This document shows, piece after piece, positions 18,193 to 26,580 of a stretch of 64,000 nt of DNA. The stretch lies in contig NZ_CP022529.1 in NCBI RefSeq assembly GCF_002237595.1, positions 1,736,001-1,800,000 on the forward strand, in the 5' to 3' direction. The notes beneath the pieces were generated by a model that saw only the letters and a program-made list of their open reading frames with translations, was not told the origin of the DNA and did not search any database. The stretch is from Labrenzia sp. VG12 (GTDB lineage Bacteria > Pseudomonadota > Alphaproteobacteria > Rhizobiales > Stappiaceae). Numbering within the stretch: the stretch's first letter is position 1; the number at the start of each line of letters is the position of its first letter. Made by a program: the position numbers and the translations under genes.

Positions 18193-18232
18193 GAGCTCAC
18201 TCTATAATAAAAAGCTATACTTCTCCGAATTA

Positions 18233-18254
18233 CATTGAAATGACGAATTCAATG
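18233..18254. promoter_or_regulatory. Candidate LysR-type operator upstream of phnW
   Basis: CATTGAA and TTCAATG form a perfect 7-bp inverted repeat with an 8-base spacer, in an AT-rich 330-base gap between lysR and phnW. The dyad contains the T-N11-A form typical of LTTR boxes. It lies about 270 bases ahead of the phnW start, leaving room for the promoter; the rest of the gap (18255-18526) shows no convincing -35/-10 pair. A TTGACA (18176) and a TATAAT (18203) occur upstream, but 21 bases apart. Confidence 0.45.
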
Positions 18255-18526
18255 CTTGATTAGGCTTCGAAGCATATCCGGTCGAAAGCCCTGCGATGAT
18301 CATACAAACGCCAAGTCTCAAACGCACCCAGGATCATAAGCTCCATGAACCGCAAAAGAGGTGTTTGTTGAACGATCGAACGCCAGCCGCAGGCAACAAG
18401 ATCGTGGCGCCTGAGATCGCGCTCGATCAATTGAGACTGCGCCGAAATCGGCAGCCTTTGCACGATGGAAATGCCCTGGCTTTCCGCAGCCTTGCGGGAA
18501 AACCACTCCAGCCTCCAGGTGAAACG

Positions 18527-19711
18527 ATGACAACAAAAGACGCCTTAGATCGCCCCAAACTCGGTGAGCCCTTTCTTCTGACACCCGGGCCGCTGACAAC
18601 CTCGGCCGCCGTCAAGGAGGCCATGCTGAGAGACTGGGGCAGCTGGGACGGTGATTTCCGGGCCATGACCGCTTCCTTGCGCGCTTCGCTCCTGGAGCTG
18701 CTCGGCGAGGGTGCTGACGCTTTTGATTGCGTTCCGATGCAGGGCAGCGGCACCTTTGCCGTTGAAGCAATGCTTGCCAGCTTTACCCGCAAGGACAAAA
18801 AGACCCTGATCCTGAGCAACGGCGCCTATGGCAAACGCGCCGCCGAGACGATGGCCTATCTCGGACGCCCGGTCGAACTTCTCGACAAGGGCGACTACCT
18901 GCCGCCCCGTGGCGACGAGGTTGCAGCCCTGCTCGCCGCCGACCCGGAGATCTCGCATGTGGTCGCCGTCCACTGCGAAACCAGTTCCGGCATTCTCAAT
19001 CCGATCAGGGAAATCTCGGATGCGGTTGCGGCGGCCGGGCGCACGCTCCTGATCGATTCCATGTCAGCTTTTGGCGCTGTCCCCTTGGAACCCTCAGAAC
19101 TTGCTTTCGACGCGATTGTGTCCTCGGCCAACAAATGCATCGAGGGCGTTCCCGGCTTTGGCTTTGTCCTGGCCAGGAAATCCGCCCTGGAAGCAGCAAA
19201 AGGCAACAGCCATTCGCTCAGCCTCGACATCCATGCCCAATGGGCGCATCTGGAAAAATCCGGCCAGTGGCGGTTTACGCCGCCGACCCATGTTGTTGCC
19301 GCCTTCCTGGAAGCGCTCAAGGGCCACCAGCAAGAAGGTGGCGTTGCCGGCCGCGGCGCGCGCTACACACAAAACCGCGACGTGCTGGTTGCCGGCATGC
19401 GCAAGCTGGGTTTCGAAACCCTGCTCGATTCAAGGTGGCTGTCGCCGATCATTGTGACATTCTTCTGCCCGGCCGACCCGGCTTTCGCCTTCCCAGAGTT
19501 CTACGACCGGATGAAAACCCGCGGCTTCATTCTTTATCCCGGCAAGCTGACCGTCGTTGAAAGCTTCCGCGTCGGCTGCATCGGCCAGATGGACGAACAC
19601 ATCATGCGCGACGTCGTTGCCGCTGCCCGCGACGTTCTGACCGAAATGGGCGTTGAAAGTGCCGCACCACCGGCCGAGGCCCTGGTGGAACGCGCCCGTC
19701 TCGCCGCCTGA
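18527..19711 (+). CDS. phnW: 2-aminoethylphosphonate-pyruvate transaminase
   Basis: PLP enzyme that converts 2-aminoethylphosphonate plus pyruvate to phosphonoacetaldehyde plus alanine. The 394 residues show the class-V fold of PhnW: the substrate loop 'FLLTPGPLTTSAAVKEAM' at the N-terminus, 'GSGTFAVEAMLASF', the PLP-binding Asp in 'LLIDSMSAFGAVPL' and the PLP lysine in 'SSANKCIEGVPGFGFVLAR'. The start at 18527 is chosen because it gives the family N-terminus; the open frame extends upstream to 18296 without homology-like sequence. phnX follows after 25 bases. Confidence 0.92.
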   Translation: MTTKDALDRPKLGEPFLLTPGPLTTSAAVKEAMLRDWGSWDGDFRAMTASLRASLLELLGEGADAFDCVPMQGSGTFAVEAMLASFTRKDKKTLILSNGAYGKRAAETMAYLGRPVELLDKGDYLPPRGDEVAALLAADPEISHVVAVHCETSSGILNPIREISDAVAAAGRTLLIDSMSAFGAVPLEPSELAFDAIVSSANKCIEGVPGFGFVLARKSALEAAKGNSHSLSLDIHAQWAHLEKSGQWRFTPPTHVVAAFLEALKGHQQEGGVAGRGARYTQNRDVLVAGMRKLGFETLLDSRWLSPIIVTFFCPADPAFAFPEFYDRMKTRGFILYPGKLTVVESFRVGCIGQMDEHIMRDVVAAARDVLTEMGVESAAPPAEALVERARLAA

Positions 19712-19736
19712 CCCGACAAGAAAAAGGAAAAACCCC

Positions 19737-20519
19737 ATGAGCAAATTCAAGGCTGTCGTTTTTGACTGGGCCGGGACCATGATCGATTTCGGCTCCTTCG
19801 CCCCGATGGGCGTCTTCGTCAAGGCGTTTGAGACTTTCGGCATCACCGCCTCCATCGCCCAGGCGCGCGCGCCGATGGGCAAGCCGAAATGGGACCACAT
19901 CCGCTCCATGATGGACGACCCCGACATCGCCGCGCAGTGGGCAGACAAATACGGTGCAGCCCCGACGGACGCGGATGTCGACAAGGTCTATGAGGTCTTC
20001 GTGCCGATGAACGAAGACGTCGTGGCCGACTTTGCCGATCTCGTTCCGGGCGCGAACGATGTGATCAAGAATCTGCGTTCCAGGGGCATCAAGATCGGGT
20101 CCACCACCGGCTACACCCGCTCGATCATGGAACGCGTTCTGCCACGCGCTGCCGAACAGGGCTATGAACCTGACAACCTGATCTGTGCCGATGACCTGCC
20201 GGAAGGCCGTCCGGGCCCGCTCGGCATGTATCAGTGTTTTGTCGATCTCGTCGCCTATCCGCCGAGCGCCGTGATCAAGGTCGACGACACCGAACCCGGC
20301 ATTGCCGAAGGCGTTGCCGCCGGTTGCCTGACGGTCGGACTGGCGCTCTCCGGAAACTACGCCGGCAAGACACCGGAAGAACTCGCCGCCCTGCCGGACG
20401 CCGAAGTCGAGGCCATTCGACTTCACGCCACCGCAAAACTCAAGGAAGCCGGCGCGGACTACGTGATCGATACGGTCGCCGATCTCCCGGCGCTGCTGGA
20501 ACAGCTCGAGGCGGCATGA
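19737..20519 (+). CDS. phnX: Phosphonoacetaldehyde hydrolase
   Basis: HAD-superfamily enzyme that splits phosphonoacetaldehyde into acetaldehyde and phosphate. The nucleophile Asp lies in 'VVFDWAGTMIDFGS' (residues 7-20); the Schiff-base Lys of the cap domain is in 'APMGKPKWDHIRSMM' near residue 51; later HAD motifs are 'GSTTGYTRSIM' and 'VIKVDDTEPGIAEG'. The length of 260 residues is typical. A good RBS (AAAAAGGAAAAA) precedes the ATG. The stop overlaps the start of the next gene, so the pathway enzymes are made together. Confidence 0.93.
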   Translation: MSKFKAVVFDWAGTMIDFGSFAPMGVFVKAFETFGITASIAQARAPMGKPKWDHIRSMMDDPDIAAQWADKYGAAPTDADVDKVYEVFVPMNEDVVADFADLVPGANDVIKNLRSRGIKIGSTTGYTRSIMERVLPRAAEQGYEPDNLICADDLPEGRPGPLGMYQCFVDLVAYPPSAVIKVDDTEPGIAEGVAAGCLTVGLALSGNYAGKTPEELAALPDAEVEAIRLHATAKLKEAGADYVIDTVADLPALLEQLEAA

Positions 20520-22009
20520 CGAACCGGCCGAACATTCTCCTGATCACGGCGGACCAGTGGCGGGGTGATTGCCTCGGCACGGTCGGTCACCCCGTGGTCA
20601 GGACGCCCAATCTCGATGCCTTTGCAGAGACCGCAACGGTGTTCGAACAGCATTATGCGGCGACAGCGCCCTGCTCTCCGGCGCGCGCCTCGCTCTATAC
20701 TGGGCTCTATCAGCGCAATCACCGGGTTGTTGCGAACGGCGCGCCGCTGGACGACCGTTTCGACAATATCGCCCGCGCCGCCCGCCGGGCCGGCTACACG
20801 CCGACACTCTTTGGCTATACCGACACCTCGCCGGATCCGCGCCTGCATGACCCGAACGATCCGGCTCTTCAGACCTACGAAGGTGTGCTTCCCGGCTTCG
20901 AAGTTGGCCAAAGCCTGCCAGAAGACGACAAGCCCTGGCTCTCCTGGCTCGCCACACGCGGCCATGATCCAGGCAGCTTCGAGACGATCCACCAGGTCGA
21001 GCCGGAGGATGGCGAAAGGATCTCCCGGAAAGCGCCCGCTTATTCAAAGGAGGAGACCCAGACGGCTTTCCTGACCAACCGGTTCCTGTCCTGGCTCACC
21101 GAACAGGACAGCGAGACGCCGTGGATGGCGCATATCTCCTTCCTGCGCCCGCATCCGCCGATCACCGTCCCGGCGCCTTACAACACATTGTATGACCCGG
21201 CAGACGGGCCGGATTTCGCAGGCAGCGCCACCCCGGAAGAGGAAGCTGCTTTCCACCCACTGATTGCCGCGCTTCAAAATCACCAGCGCCTGGCCAGCCA
21301 CATCCCGGGCGCGACAGAACATGTGCGCGACCTGACGCGGCACGATCTGAAACGCCTCCGCGCGCTCTATTACGGCATGATTTCCGAGGTTGACGCCCAG
21401 CTTGGCCGGATCTTTGACGCACTGGCGCCGCAGGACAACACGCTGATCATCTTCACTTCCGACCATGCGGAAATGATGGGTGATCACAGGATGCTCGGCA
21501 AAGGCGGGTTCTACCGCGAAAGCTATCATGTCCCGCTGATGATCAAGGCACCCGGCAATGCCAGGGCCAACCGGGTCTCGTCCTTCACCTCGGCCACCGA
21601 CATCTTCCCGACGCTGCTCGATCTCCTGGAACTCGACCCGGAACACGCACCGGATGGCGCCAGCCTTCTGCCCTATCTGTCCGGCGAGACACCGCTCGAC
21701 TGGCGAGACGCGGCGCTGTTCGAATTTGACTACCGGCAGCTGGCCGAAACCAATCCGGACCTGTTGTCGGACGCCGCCGGCAAGGGATCAACAGCCGTCG
21801 TCTCGCGCCTCGGCACCGACTGGCACTATGTCCACGCGTCCGGGCTGCCGGGTCTTCTGATGGACGCTACCGGCAGTTCTCTGGAGAACAAGGCCGCAAC
21901 GCACCCGGAGATCGTTCTGGCGCAGCTGGAAGCCATGCTGTCGGAACGTCTGGCCCATAATGACGAAACCCTCGCGCGGACCCTGGTCTGGGACTATTAC
22001 GCGCAATAG
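20516..22009 (+). CDS. Formylglycine-type sulfatase-family hydrolase, likely phosphonate monoester hydrolase
   Basis: A 497-residue alkaline phosphatase-superfamily enzyme. Metal ligand Asp in 'ILLITADQWRGD' (residue 13), the sulfatase signature C-S-P-A-R at 53-57 whose Cys is converted to formylglycine, and 'FTSDHAEMMGDHRMLGKGGFYRESYHVP' with further metal and substrate residues. This matches phosphonate monoester hydrolases and arylsulfatases; the ATGA overlap with phnX argues for a phosphonate ester. The formylglycine Cys rules out the usual phosphonoacetate hydrolase PhnA, which uses Thr. Probable role: release of 2-aminoethylphosphonate or a similar phosphonate from an ester so that PhnW and PhnX can use it. 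Activation would need a formylglycine-generating enzyme encoded elsewhere. Confidence 0.75.
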   Translation: MTNRPNILLITADQWRGDCLGTVGHPVVRTPNLDAFAETATVFEQHYAATAPCSPARASLYTGLYQRNHRVVANGAPLDDRFDNIARAARRAGYTPTLFGYTDTSPDPRLHDPNDPALQTYEGVLPGFEVGQSLPEDDKPWLSWLATRGHDPGSFETIHQVEPEDGERISRKAPAYSKEETQTAFLTNRFLSWLTEQDSETPWMAHISFLRPHPPITVPAPYNTLYDPADGPDFAGSATPEEEAAFHPLIAALQNHQRLASHIPGATEHVRDLTRHDLKRLRALYYGMISEVDAQLGRIFDALAPQDNTLIIFTSDHAEMMGDHRMLGKGGFYRESYHVPLMIKAPGNARANRVSSFTSATDIFPTLLDLLELDPEHAPDGASLLPYLSGETPLDWRDAALFEFDYRQLAETNPDLLSDAAGKGSTAVVSRLGTDWHYVHASGLPGLLMDATGSSLENKAATHPEIVLAQLEAMLSERLAHNDETLARTLVWDYYAQ

Positions 22010-22031
22010 ACGCACTTATCTGCCTAGTTTT

Positions 22032-22078
22032 AGGTCCCGTTAAACCGTGTCGCTGAGAATGACGCAGAAACGGGACCT
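22032..22078 (+). repeat. Long inverted repeat in the leader of the protease gene
   Basis: AGGTCCCGTT (22032-22041) and AACGGGACCT (22069-22078) are perfect 10-base complements around a 27-base loop. The right arm ends 6 bases before the protease ATG, so the hairpin would cover its ribosome site. It also lies 22 bases past the hydrolase stop and could serve as that operon's 3' end, but no T-tract follows. Confidence 0.5.
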
Positions 22079-22084
22079 GAGAAC

Positions 22085-22912
22085 ATGCGCAAGTTGTCAA
22101 GGAAAACCAGTGGCAAGAGGCCGGCTCACGGCGGCATCCGGAGAAGCGCGCGTCTTGCGGGACTGATGCTATCGGCACTCGTCGCACTGCCCGCCGAGGC
22201 CGTCGAGTTGAAGGTCATCGACAGCACCGACGCGCCCTGGCCCTCGATCGGCCGGGTGAATGTGGCCGGCTACCGGTCGACCTCCATGTGCACCGGCACG
22301 CTGATTGCGCCCAATCTCGTGCTCACCGCCGCCCATTGCCTCTACAACAAGAACACCCTACGCCCCTTCCCGGTCGACGATCTGCTTTTTATGGCCGGTG
22401 TTCGCCGCGACGAATATGCGGCCCGGCTCGAAATCGCCTGCGTCCATCCCGATGCCGATTATGTCCCGCGCAAGCGGCCGAAACTGCGCGATGTCCATGA
22501 CGATGTCGGCCTGATCGTCCTGAAGGAACCAAGCACACTGCCGCCGGTCCCGGCCCTATCGCTCGAAGAAGCTGCCGTCCTGACCAAGGACACACGTTTC
22601 CAGTCTGTCGGCTATCGCCGCAGCCGCCGCTTCCTGCCGACCGTCGTAGAGGACTGCAAGGTCATGGGCACGGCTGAAGACAGCTGGGTCACCAACTGCG
22701 CCTCCGAGGCCGGTGCTTCCGGCGGACCGCTTCTGGTTCAGACCCCGGATGGTCTCCGCGTCGCCGGCGTGATGTCGGCCAAGATCGACGATGTGCGCTC
22801 AGCGATCGTGCCGTTTTTCGAATGGCAGGAATTGTTGGAGAAGCCGAGTTGCGGCGGGGCAGAAGGGGCCGAGGTGCCAGCACTGAGGTTGTCGACGGAC
22901 GCGAGCGACTGA
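22085..22912 (+). CDS. Trypsin-like serine protease (S1 family), secreted
   Basis: A 275-residue exported protease. A basic N-terminus is followed by a hydrophobic signal segment ('LAGLMLSALVALPAEA', cleavage near residue 39). The catalytic triad is complete: His84 in 'VLTAAHC', Asp140 in 'HDDVGLIVL' and Ser212 in 'GASGGPLL'. The paired Cys near residues 69/85 and 191/205 fit disulfides. The domain is compact, with no PDZ, so it resembles V8/trypsin-like proteases rather than DegP. It follows the phosphonate operon but has no evident link to it. Confidence 0.85.
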   Translation: MRKLSRKTSGKRPAHGGIRRSARLAGLMLSALVALPAEAVELKVIDSTDAPWPSIGRVNVAGYRSTSMCTGTLIAPNLVLTAAHCLYNKNTLRPFPVDDLLFMAGVRRDEYAARLEIACVHPDADYVPRKRPKLRDVHDDVGLIVLKEPSTLPPVPALSLEEAAVLTKDTRFQSVGYRRSRRFLPTVVEDCKVMGTAEDSWVTNCASEAGASGGPLLVQTPDGLRVAGVMSAKIDDVRSAIVPFFEWQELLEKPSCGGAEGAEVPALRLSTDASD

Positions 22913-23208
22913 GCCTCGCCCCAACCCCATCAAAGACGGTTGAGAAAGCAGCGCCGAAAACCGCAGTCAATCTTTGTTCGCGCAGATGCGTCAGAATGGT
23001 TAAACGAGGTTACTCCTTTGCTTAACCTTCGACTTTCGACAAAGACACCCAAAAATCTTCATCGCACAAACCATGCATCGAAGGTGCTCTGGTTCCGTCA
23101 CGAACAACAACTGAAGAAGAAAAGGCTGCCTTAAACCAGAGCCGCATTACCCGGCCCAATCAGTGGCTGCGATTAGGTCAAAACTGCTTCAGCACAAAAG
23201 GTTTATGA

Positions 23209-24003
23209 TCAAAGACTGCGGCAAGCGGCAAAGGTAGCTCCCTTCACATTCAATGATGTGGTCCTTTCATAAACCTCAGAGCTCACAAATACCAATTTGT
23301 GCGCAAGCGCTCCACTGCCAAACCATTGTTTTGACTTGAACATTGCTGTTTCGACTTTACTTTTTGGAACTGGTTGAAAGCCTTTCGGATTATAGGGGTA
23401 TTTCATGCCCCCACACTTTTCACATCGCACTGGTGCGTATTCAGTCCCCAGATCCAGCTCAACCTCACACTCAATATTCAATTGGACGATATCATCAATT
23501 GTCGATCCGCTCTTGTGGTAAATAACAGTACGACAGCCAATTCCGAGCGGCTTGAATATTTGGCTATAAATGTTCTCTCTAACAAAATACTCATCAAATA
23601 CCCAGTTCAATTGAAGCATTGTTTTAGCACCCCAAGAAGGTTGCTTTGACATTCGAAATGGAGCTTTTTGTTTTAATCCGATGCCGCACGAAGGACAGAA
23701 TTGACTATCATCGTATGTTTCATTTCGATAGCCAAAATCGTCATCAGGTTGCGGGTATCCAAAATGCCAAGAAGACCGAATTTCTAGCGACTGAGCGCTC
23801 TTTAATTCCGACCTTGTAAATCTTGTCTCGGCGATATCGACGGCTTGGTATTTTTCAATTAAGCTCTCAAAGGCTGGCCACCTCGGATCGTCCTCAAATA
23901 CTTTAAAGGAAGCAAAACCAGGTTCGCAATCGAATCCCAAGTTTGCTAACTCGATCCGAGACGTGGCGTCGATGTTCAAAGAAACATTATGAAGTATTCG
24001 CAT
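23209..24003 (-). CDS. Double-CXXCG motif protein (SitI6-like candidate)
   Basis: A 264-residue protein with two CXXCG motifs, 'CPSCG' near residue 103 and 'CEKCG' near residue 195, probably one bipartite zinc site. Its N-terminal half has an acidic helical part and the C-terminus ends with 'SSEVYERTTSLNVKGATFAACR', close in style to the C-termini of the myxobacterial double-CXXCG family, some of which (SitI6) are immunity proteins against swarming-inhibition toxins. I make that comparison from memory. GC content is clearly lower than in neighbouring genes. It is the last gene of a three-gene minus-strand operon, 12 bases after the previous gene. No toxin gene is evident. Confidence 0.6.
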   Translation of the reverse strand: MRILHNVSLNIDATSRIELANLGFDCEPGFASFKVFEDDPRWPAFESLIEKYQAVDIAETRFTRSELKSAQSLEIRSSWHFGYPQPDDDFGYRNETYDDSQFCPSCGIGLKQKAPFRMSKQPSWGAKTMLQLNWVFDEYFVRENIYSQIFKPLGIGCRTVIYHKSGSTIDDIVQLNIECEVELDLGTEYAPVRCEKCGGMKYPYNPKGFQPVPKSKVETAMFKSKQWFGSGALAHKLVFVSSEVYERTTSLNVKGATFAACRSL

Positions 24004-24015
24004 TGCGGGCGCTCT

Positions 24016-24339
24016 TTAATCCTCCTTTTTCAGAACCTGTACTTCCGGCGCGTAAGAAAGGCGCCGATCCTCATGTTCTCCATTTTCCAGCATGTAACTG
24101 ACCTTTCTCGCGACAGTTTCGGGCACGAAGTCATTTTCATCCACAAAGATCAGCCCTTTCGGATTTAACTCCAAAGCCCGGTCGGGATCTCCGACATCAC
24201 GAATGTCCGCCCAAAGCCAATTCCATTCAGCGCAATAGAACAAGATATTGCTGCCGAATTCCGAAGGACAGCGGACAAGAAAGACGCCGTGACTGTTTCG
24301 CTCCGCAGCACGGTCGTCCTCAAATACAAGCCTCTTCAT
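24016..24339 (-). CDS. Hypothetical protein, 107 aa
   Basis: Small acidic soluble protein ('FLVRCPSEFGSNILFYCAEWNW' style core, shortened here). It ends with 'APEVQVLKKED'. No family recognised. Middle gene of the accessory operon, with gaps of 20 and 12 bases to its neighbours, and moderately lower GC than the chromosome around it. It could be a second immunity-type or toxin-regulatory protein, but nothing in the sequence demonstrates this. Confidence 0.55.
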   Translation of the reverse strand: MKRLVFEDDRAAERNSHGVFLVRCPSEFGSNILFYCAEWNWLWADIRDVGDPDRALELNPKGLIFVDENDFVPETVARKVSYMLENGEHEDRRLSYAPEVQVLKKED

Positions 24340-24359
24340 TTCAAGCCTTTAGTAGCCCC

Positions 24360-24683
24360 TCAGCCAGACAACTTTTCAACACGACCAACGAGCTTTGTAC
24401 TCAAACCGTGTTTCTTCAAACCGGCCCGCACCGTCCACCAGGAGACCAGAACAACAAGCATGAGATCCAGCACCGGTGACACCACGGTAAACATGAGCGA
24501 ATTCAGAATGGCCTCGGACTGTTCCTTGAATTTCGCAAGGTCACCTGTTTCCCAGAACTCCATTTGCCAGAAACCGGAATTCCAGATGAACACAAACCCC
24601 ATTGCGGTCGACAGCACGAACCAAACCAGACAAAAGCGCCAGAAGATGCTCCACCAGACGGGCAGTGTTTCCTTGTAAGTCAT
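24360..24683 (-). CDS. Small two-helix membrane protein
   Basis: A 107-residue protein with two membrane helices: 'WWSIFWRFCLVWFVLSTAMGF' near the N-terminus and 'VVSPVLDLMLVVLVSWWTV' in the C-terminal half. The ATG at 24683 has AGGGAA 9 bases upstream; a TTG nine bases earlier is too close to that site. First gene of the three-gene accessory operon. Unknown family. Confidence 0.6.
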   Translation of the reverse strand: MTYKETLPVWWSIFWRFCLVWFVLSTAMGFVFIWNSGFWQMEFWETGDLAKFKEQSEAILNSLMFTVVSPVLDLMLVVLVSWWTVRAGLKKHGLSTKLVGRVEKLSG

Positions 24684-24897
24684 CGCGTTCAAATTCCCTG
24701 GTCACCGGCATTGTCATTTTTCAGAATGCAGATCGCAGTAGCGCAGTTTCCGCTCTTCTGACAACTCCCACCCATTTTTCACTGCCCCTGGGCATCAACC
24801 CCGGCTATGGTGCTGATCCGATGTCCGGACAGAGCCGGTCTCCGAGCTGGGGGCAAGCGATCCCGGCAAGACCGTCAGGCAAAACACGTCGCAGGCC

Positions 24898-25710
24898 ATG
24901 AACCAGTCCCCACCACCGCCCAGTCCTGAAAAAGCGCAGCCGGTTTCGACGGAAAAGCTGGCATTTGTCTCCAGCGACACGGAGGAAGCCATGAAGGCGC
25001 GCCGGGAACTGGCGCACCGTTATGGCAGCGTGCCGGTGACCGATGCCGATGTGATCGTGGCGCTTGGCGGTGACGGCCTGATGCTGCAGACGCTGCATGC
25101 CCATATGGGCAGCGGCACGCCGATCTACGGCATGAATCGCGGCTCCGTCGGCTTCCTGATGAACGAATACCGCGACGAGGACCTGAGGGACCGTCTGTCG
25201 AAGGCAGACGTCACCACGATCCGACCGCTGGAAATGACGGCGACGGATGAGGACGGCACGGTGCACAGGGCGCTTGCCATCAACGAAGTCTCGCTGCTGC
25301 GCCAGACCTCGCAGGCCGCCCGCCTGCAGGTCTCGGTGGATGGCCGCACCCGGCTGGAGGAACTCGTCTGCGACGGCATCATCGTGGCGACACCTGCCGG
25401 CAGCACGGCCTATAACCTCTCCGCCCATGGCCCGATCCTGCCGATCACCGCGCAACTTCTGGCACTTACCCCGATCAGCGCGTTCCGGCCGCGCCGCTGG
25501 CGGGGCGCCCTCTTGCCCAACTGGGCGCAGGTGGATATCGACATTCTCGACGCCGGCAAACGCCCGGTCAGCGCCTCCGCCGATCACATCGAAATCCGGC
25601 GGGTCACCTGTGTTTCGGTGCGCGAGGCCACAGACACGGAAGGGTTGATCATGTTCGATTCCGACCATGGCTGGGACGAGCGCATCCTGACGGAAATGTT
25701 CCGTTATTAG
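24898..25710 (+). CDS. nadK: NAD kinase
   Basis: Phosphorylates NAD to NADP with ATP. The short alphaproteobacterial form, 270 residues, has the catalytic 'VALGGDGLMLQTLH' motif (GGDG near residue 60) and the conserved 'GMNRGSVGFLMNEY' and 'DGIIVATPAGSTAYNLSAHGPIL' (in part) segments. The start at 24898 gives a proline-rich leader before 'KLAFVSSDTEEA', which is where homologues normally begin, so the first ~18 residues may be a lineage extension. It is divergent from the accessory operon. Confidence 0.9.
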   Translation: MNQSPPPPSPEKAQPVSTEKLAFVSSDTEEAMKARRELAHRYGSVPVTDADVIVALGGDGLMLQTLHAHMGSGTPIYGMNRGSVGFLMNEYRDEDLRDRLSKADVTTIRPLEMTATDEDGTVHRALAINEVSLLRQTSQAARLQVSVDGRTRLEELVCDGIIVATPAGSTAYNLSAHGPILPITAQLLALTPISAFRPRRWRGALLPNWAQVDIDILDAGKRPVSASADHIEIRRVTCVSVREATDTEGLIMFDSDHGWDERILTEMFRY

Positions 25711-25804
25711 GTGCCGGACCCGGTTGCGGAAACTCCCTGTTAAGCATGATTGACCATACTGCCGCCAAAGGCTTTTTAGCCGAACAATGAGGGCATTCCG
25801 CGTT

Positions 25805-26329
25805 ATGGCCGACACAGCCAAGGATCAGGAGTACGAAATCTTGACCCCTCCGACCGATCTCAGATCGAAGGTTCGTGAACTCACGCCTCGTGAGGCCAAG
25901 AAATTCGACCCGGTCAAGGCCGCGGAAGCCGCCCTGCAGCGGATTTCCTCCCATTTCGGCAACTGGATGGACAACGAGACCCGCGACCTCCTGAGCGCCT
26001 GGGAAAGCATCAAGATCGACGGCCTCACCGAGGACAGCCTCGCCACGCTGTTCCAGGCCGCCCACAACATCAAGGGACAGGCCCTGACCCTCGGCTTTCC
26101 GCTGGTCGGCGAGGTTGCCGCTGGCTTCTGCCACCTGATCGAGAACATCCCCTCCCCGGACAAGCTACCGCTCGAACTTGCCGGCCGCTATGTCGAGGCC
26201 ATCCGTGCCATGGTCATGGAAGGCGCCAAGGACGATGCCAACAAGACCGGGGTGGAGCTTTTGCAGACGCTGCTAAGCGTAACGGATGACTACCTGGCGC
26301 AGTTTCCGAAGAAGCAAGAAGAGGCCTGA
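25805..26329 (+). CDS. Hpt-domain protein
   Basis: A 174-residue histidine phosphotransfer protein. The phosphorylated His is residue 87 in 'AAHNIKGQALTLGFP', at the usual position in the four-helix Hpt bundle. No kinase, receiver or CheW domain is attached, so it works as a free-standing carrier between a histidine kinase and response regulators, or in chemotaxis signalling. An alternative ATG at 25787 would add six residues; the GAGG between the two suits the downstream one. The stop is followed directly by a decayed DUF559 fragment. Confidence 0.8.
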   Translation: MADTAKDQEYEILTPPTDLRSKVRELTPREAKKFDPVKAAEAALQRISSHFGNWMDNETRDLLSAWESIKIDGLTEDSLATLFQAAHNIKGQALTLGFPLVGEVAAGFCHLIENIPSPDKLPLELAGRYVEAIRAMVMEGAKDDANKTGVELLQTLLSVTDDYLAQFPKKQEEA

Positions 26330-26331
26330 GG

Positions 26332-26580
26332 TCTTACCTCATTGACCAACGACAAACGCCCGTTGACCGGTTTCTAGTCGACTTCCTGTGCTCAAACGCC
26401 AGGATGACCGCTGAACTTGATAGCGGACAGCAGGCGGACGACTTGCAAGCCGATCGGGCAAGAACAGACATCCTGGAAAATTGTGGCTTTCGCGTTATCC
26501 GCAGCTGGAGTGCGGACGTGTCGCCAGACATCAAAGCCGTGCAGGAAGACATCCTGTCACACTTCAAACACGGCAAATGA
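26332..26580 (+). pseudogene. 5'-truncated DUF559 (Vsr-like endonuclease) remnant
   Basis: In frame from 26332 to the TGA at 26578-26580 the translation reads '...RQTPVDRFLVDFLCSNAR', then 'MTAELDSGQQADDLQADRAR' and 'GFRVIRSWSADVSPDIK'. This follows the DUF559 pattern (RRQxPIxxxIVDFxCxxARLxVELDGGQH...). The N-terminal part of the domain and a proper start are missing, and the His of the usual GGQH is Gln here. An internal ATG at 26404 would give only 58 residues. It begins right at the end of the Hpt gene, on the same strand, and looks like a decayed leftover. Confidence 0.65.

Noticed and set aside
18176..18208. TTGACA and TATAAT pair as a promoter ahead of phnW
   Set aside because: The spacer is 21 bases, outside the working range, and the first hexamer overlaps the lysR stop and the tetraloop hairpin.
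20516..22009. Phosphonoacetate hydrolase (PhnA) as the name for the ester hydrolase
   Set aside because: PhnA uses a Thr nucleophile, while this protein has the formylglycine Cys signature C-S-P-A-R.
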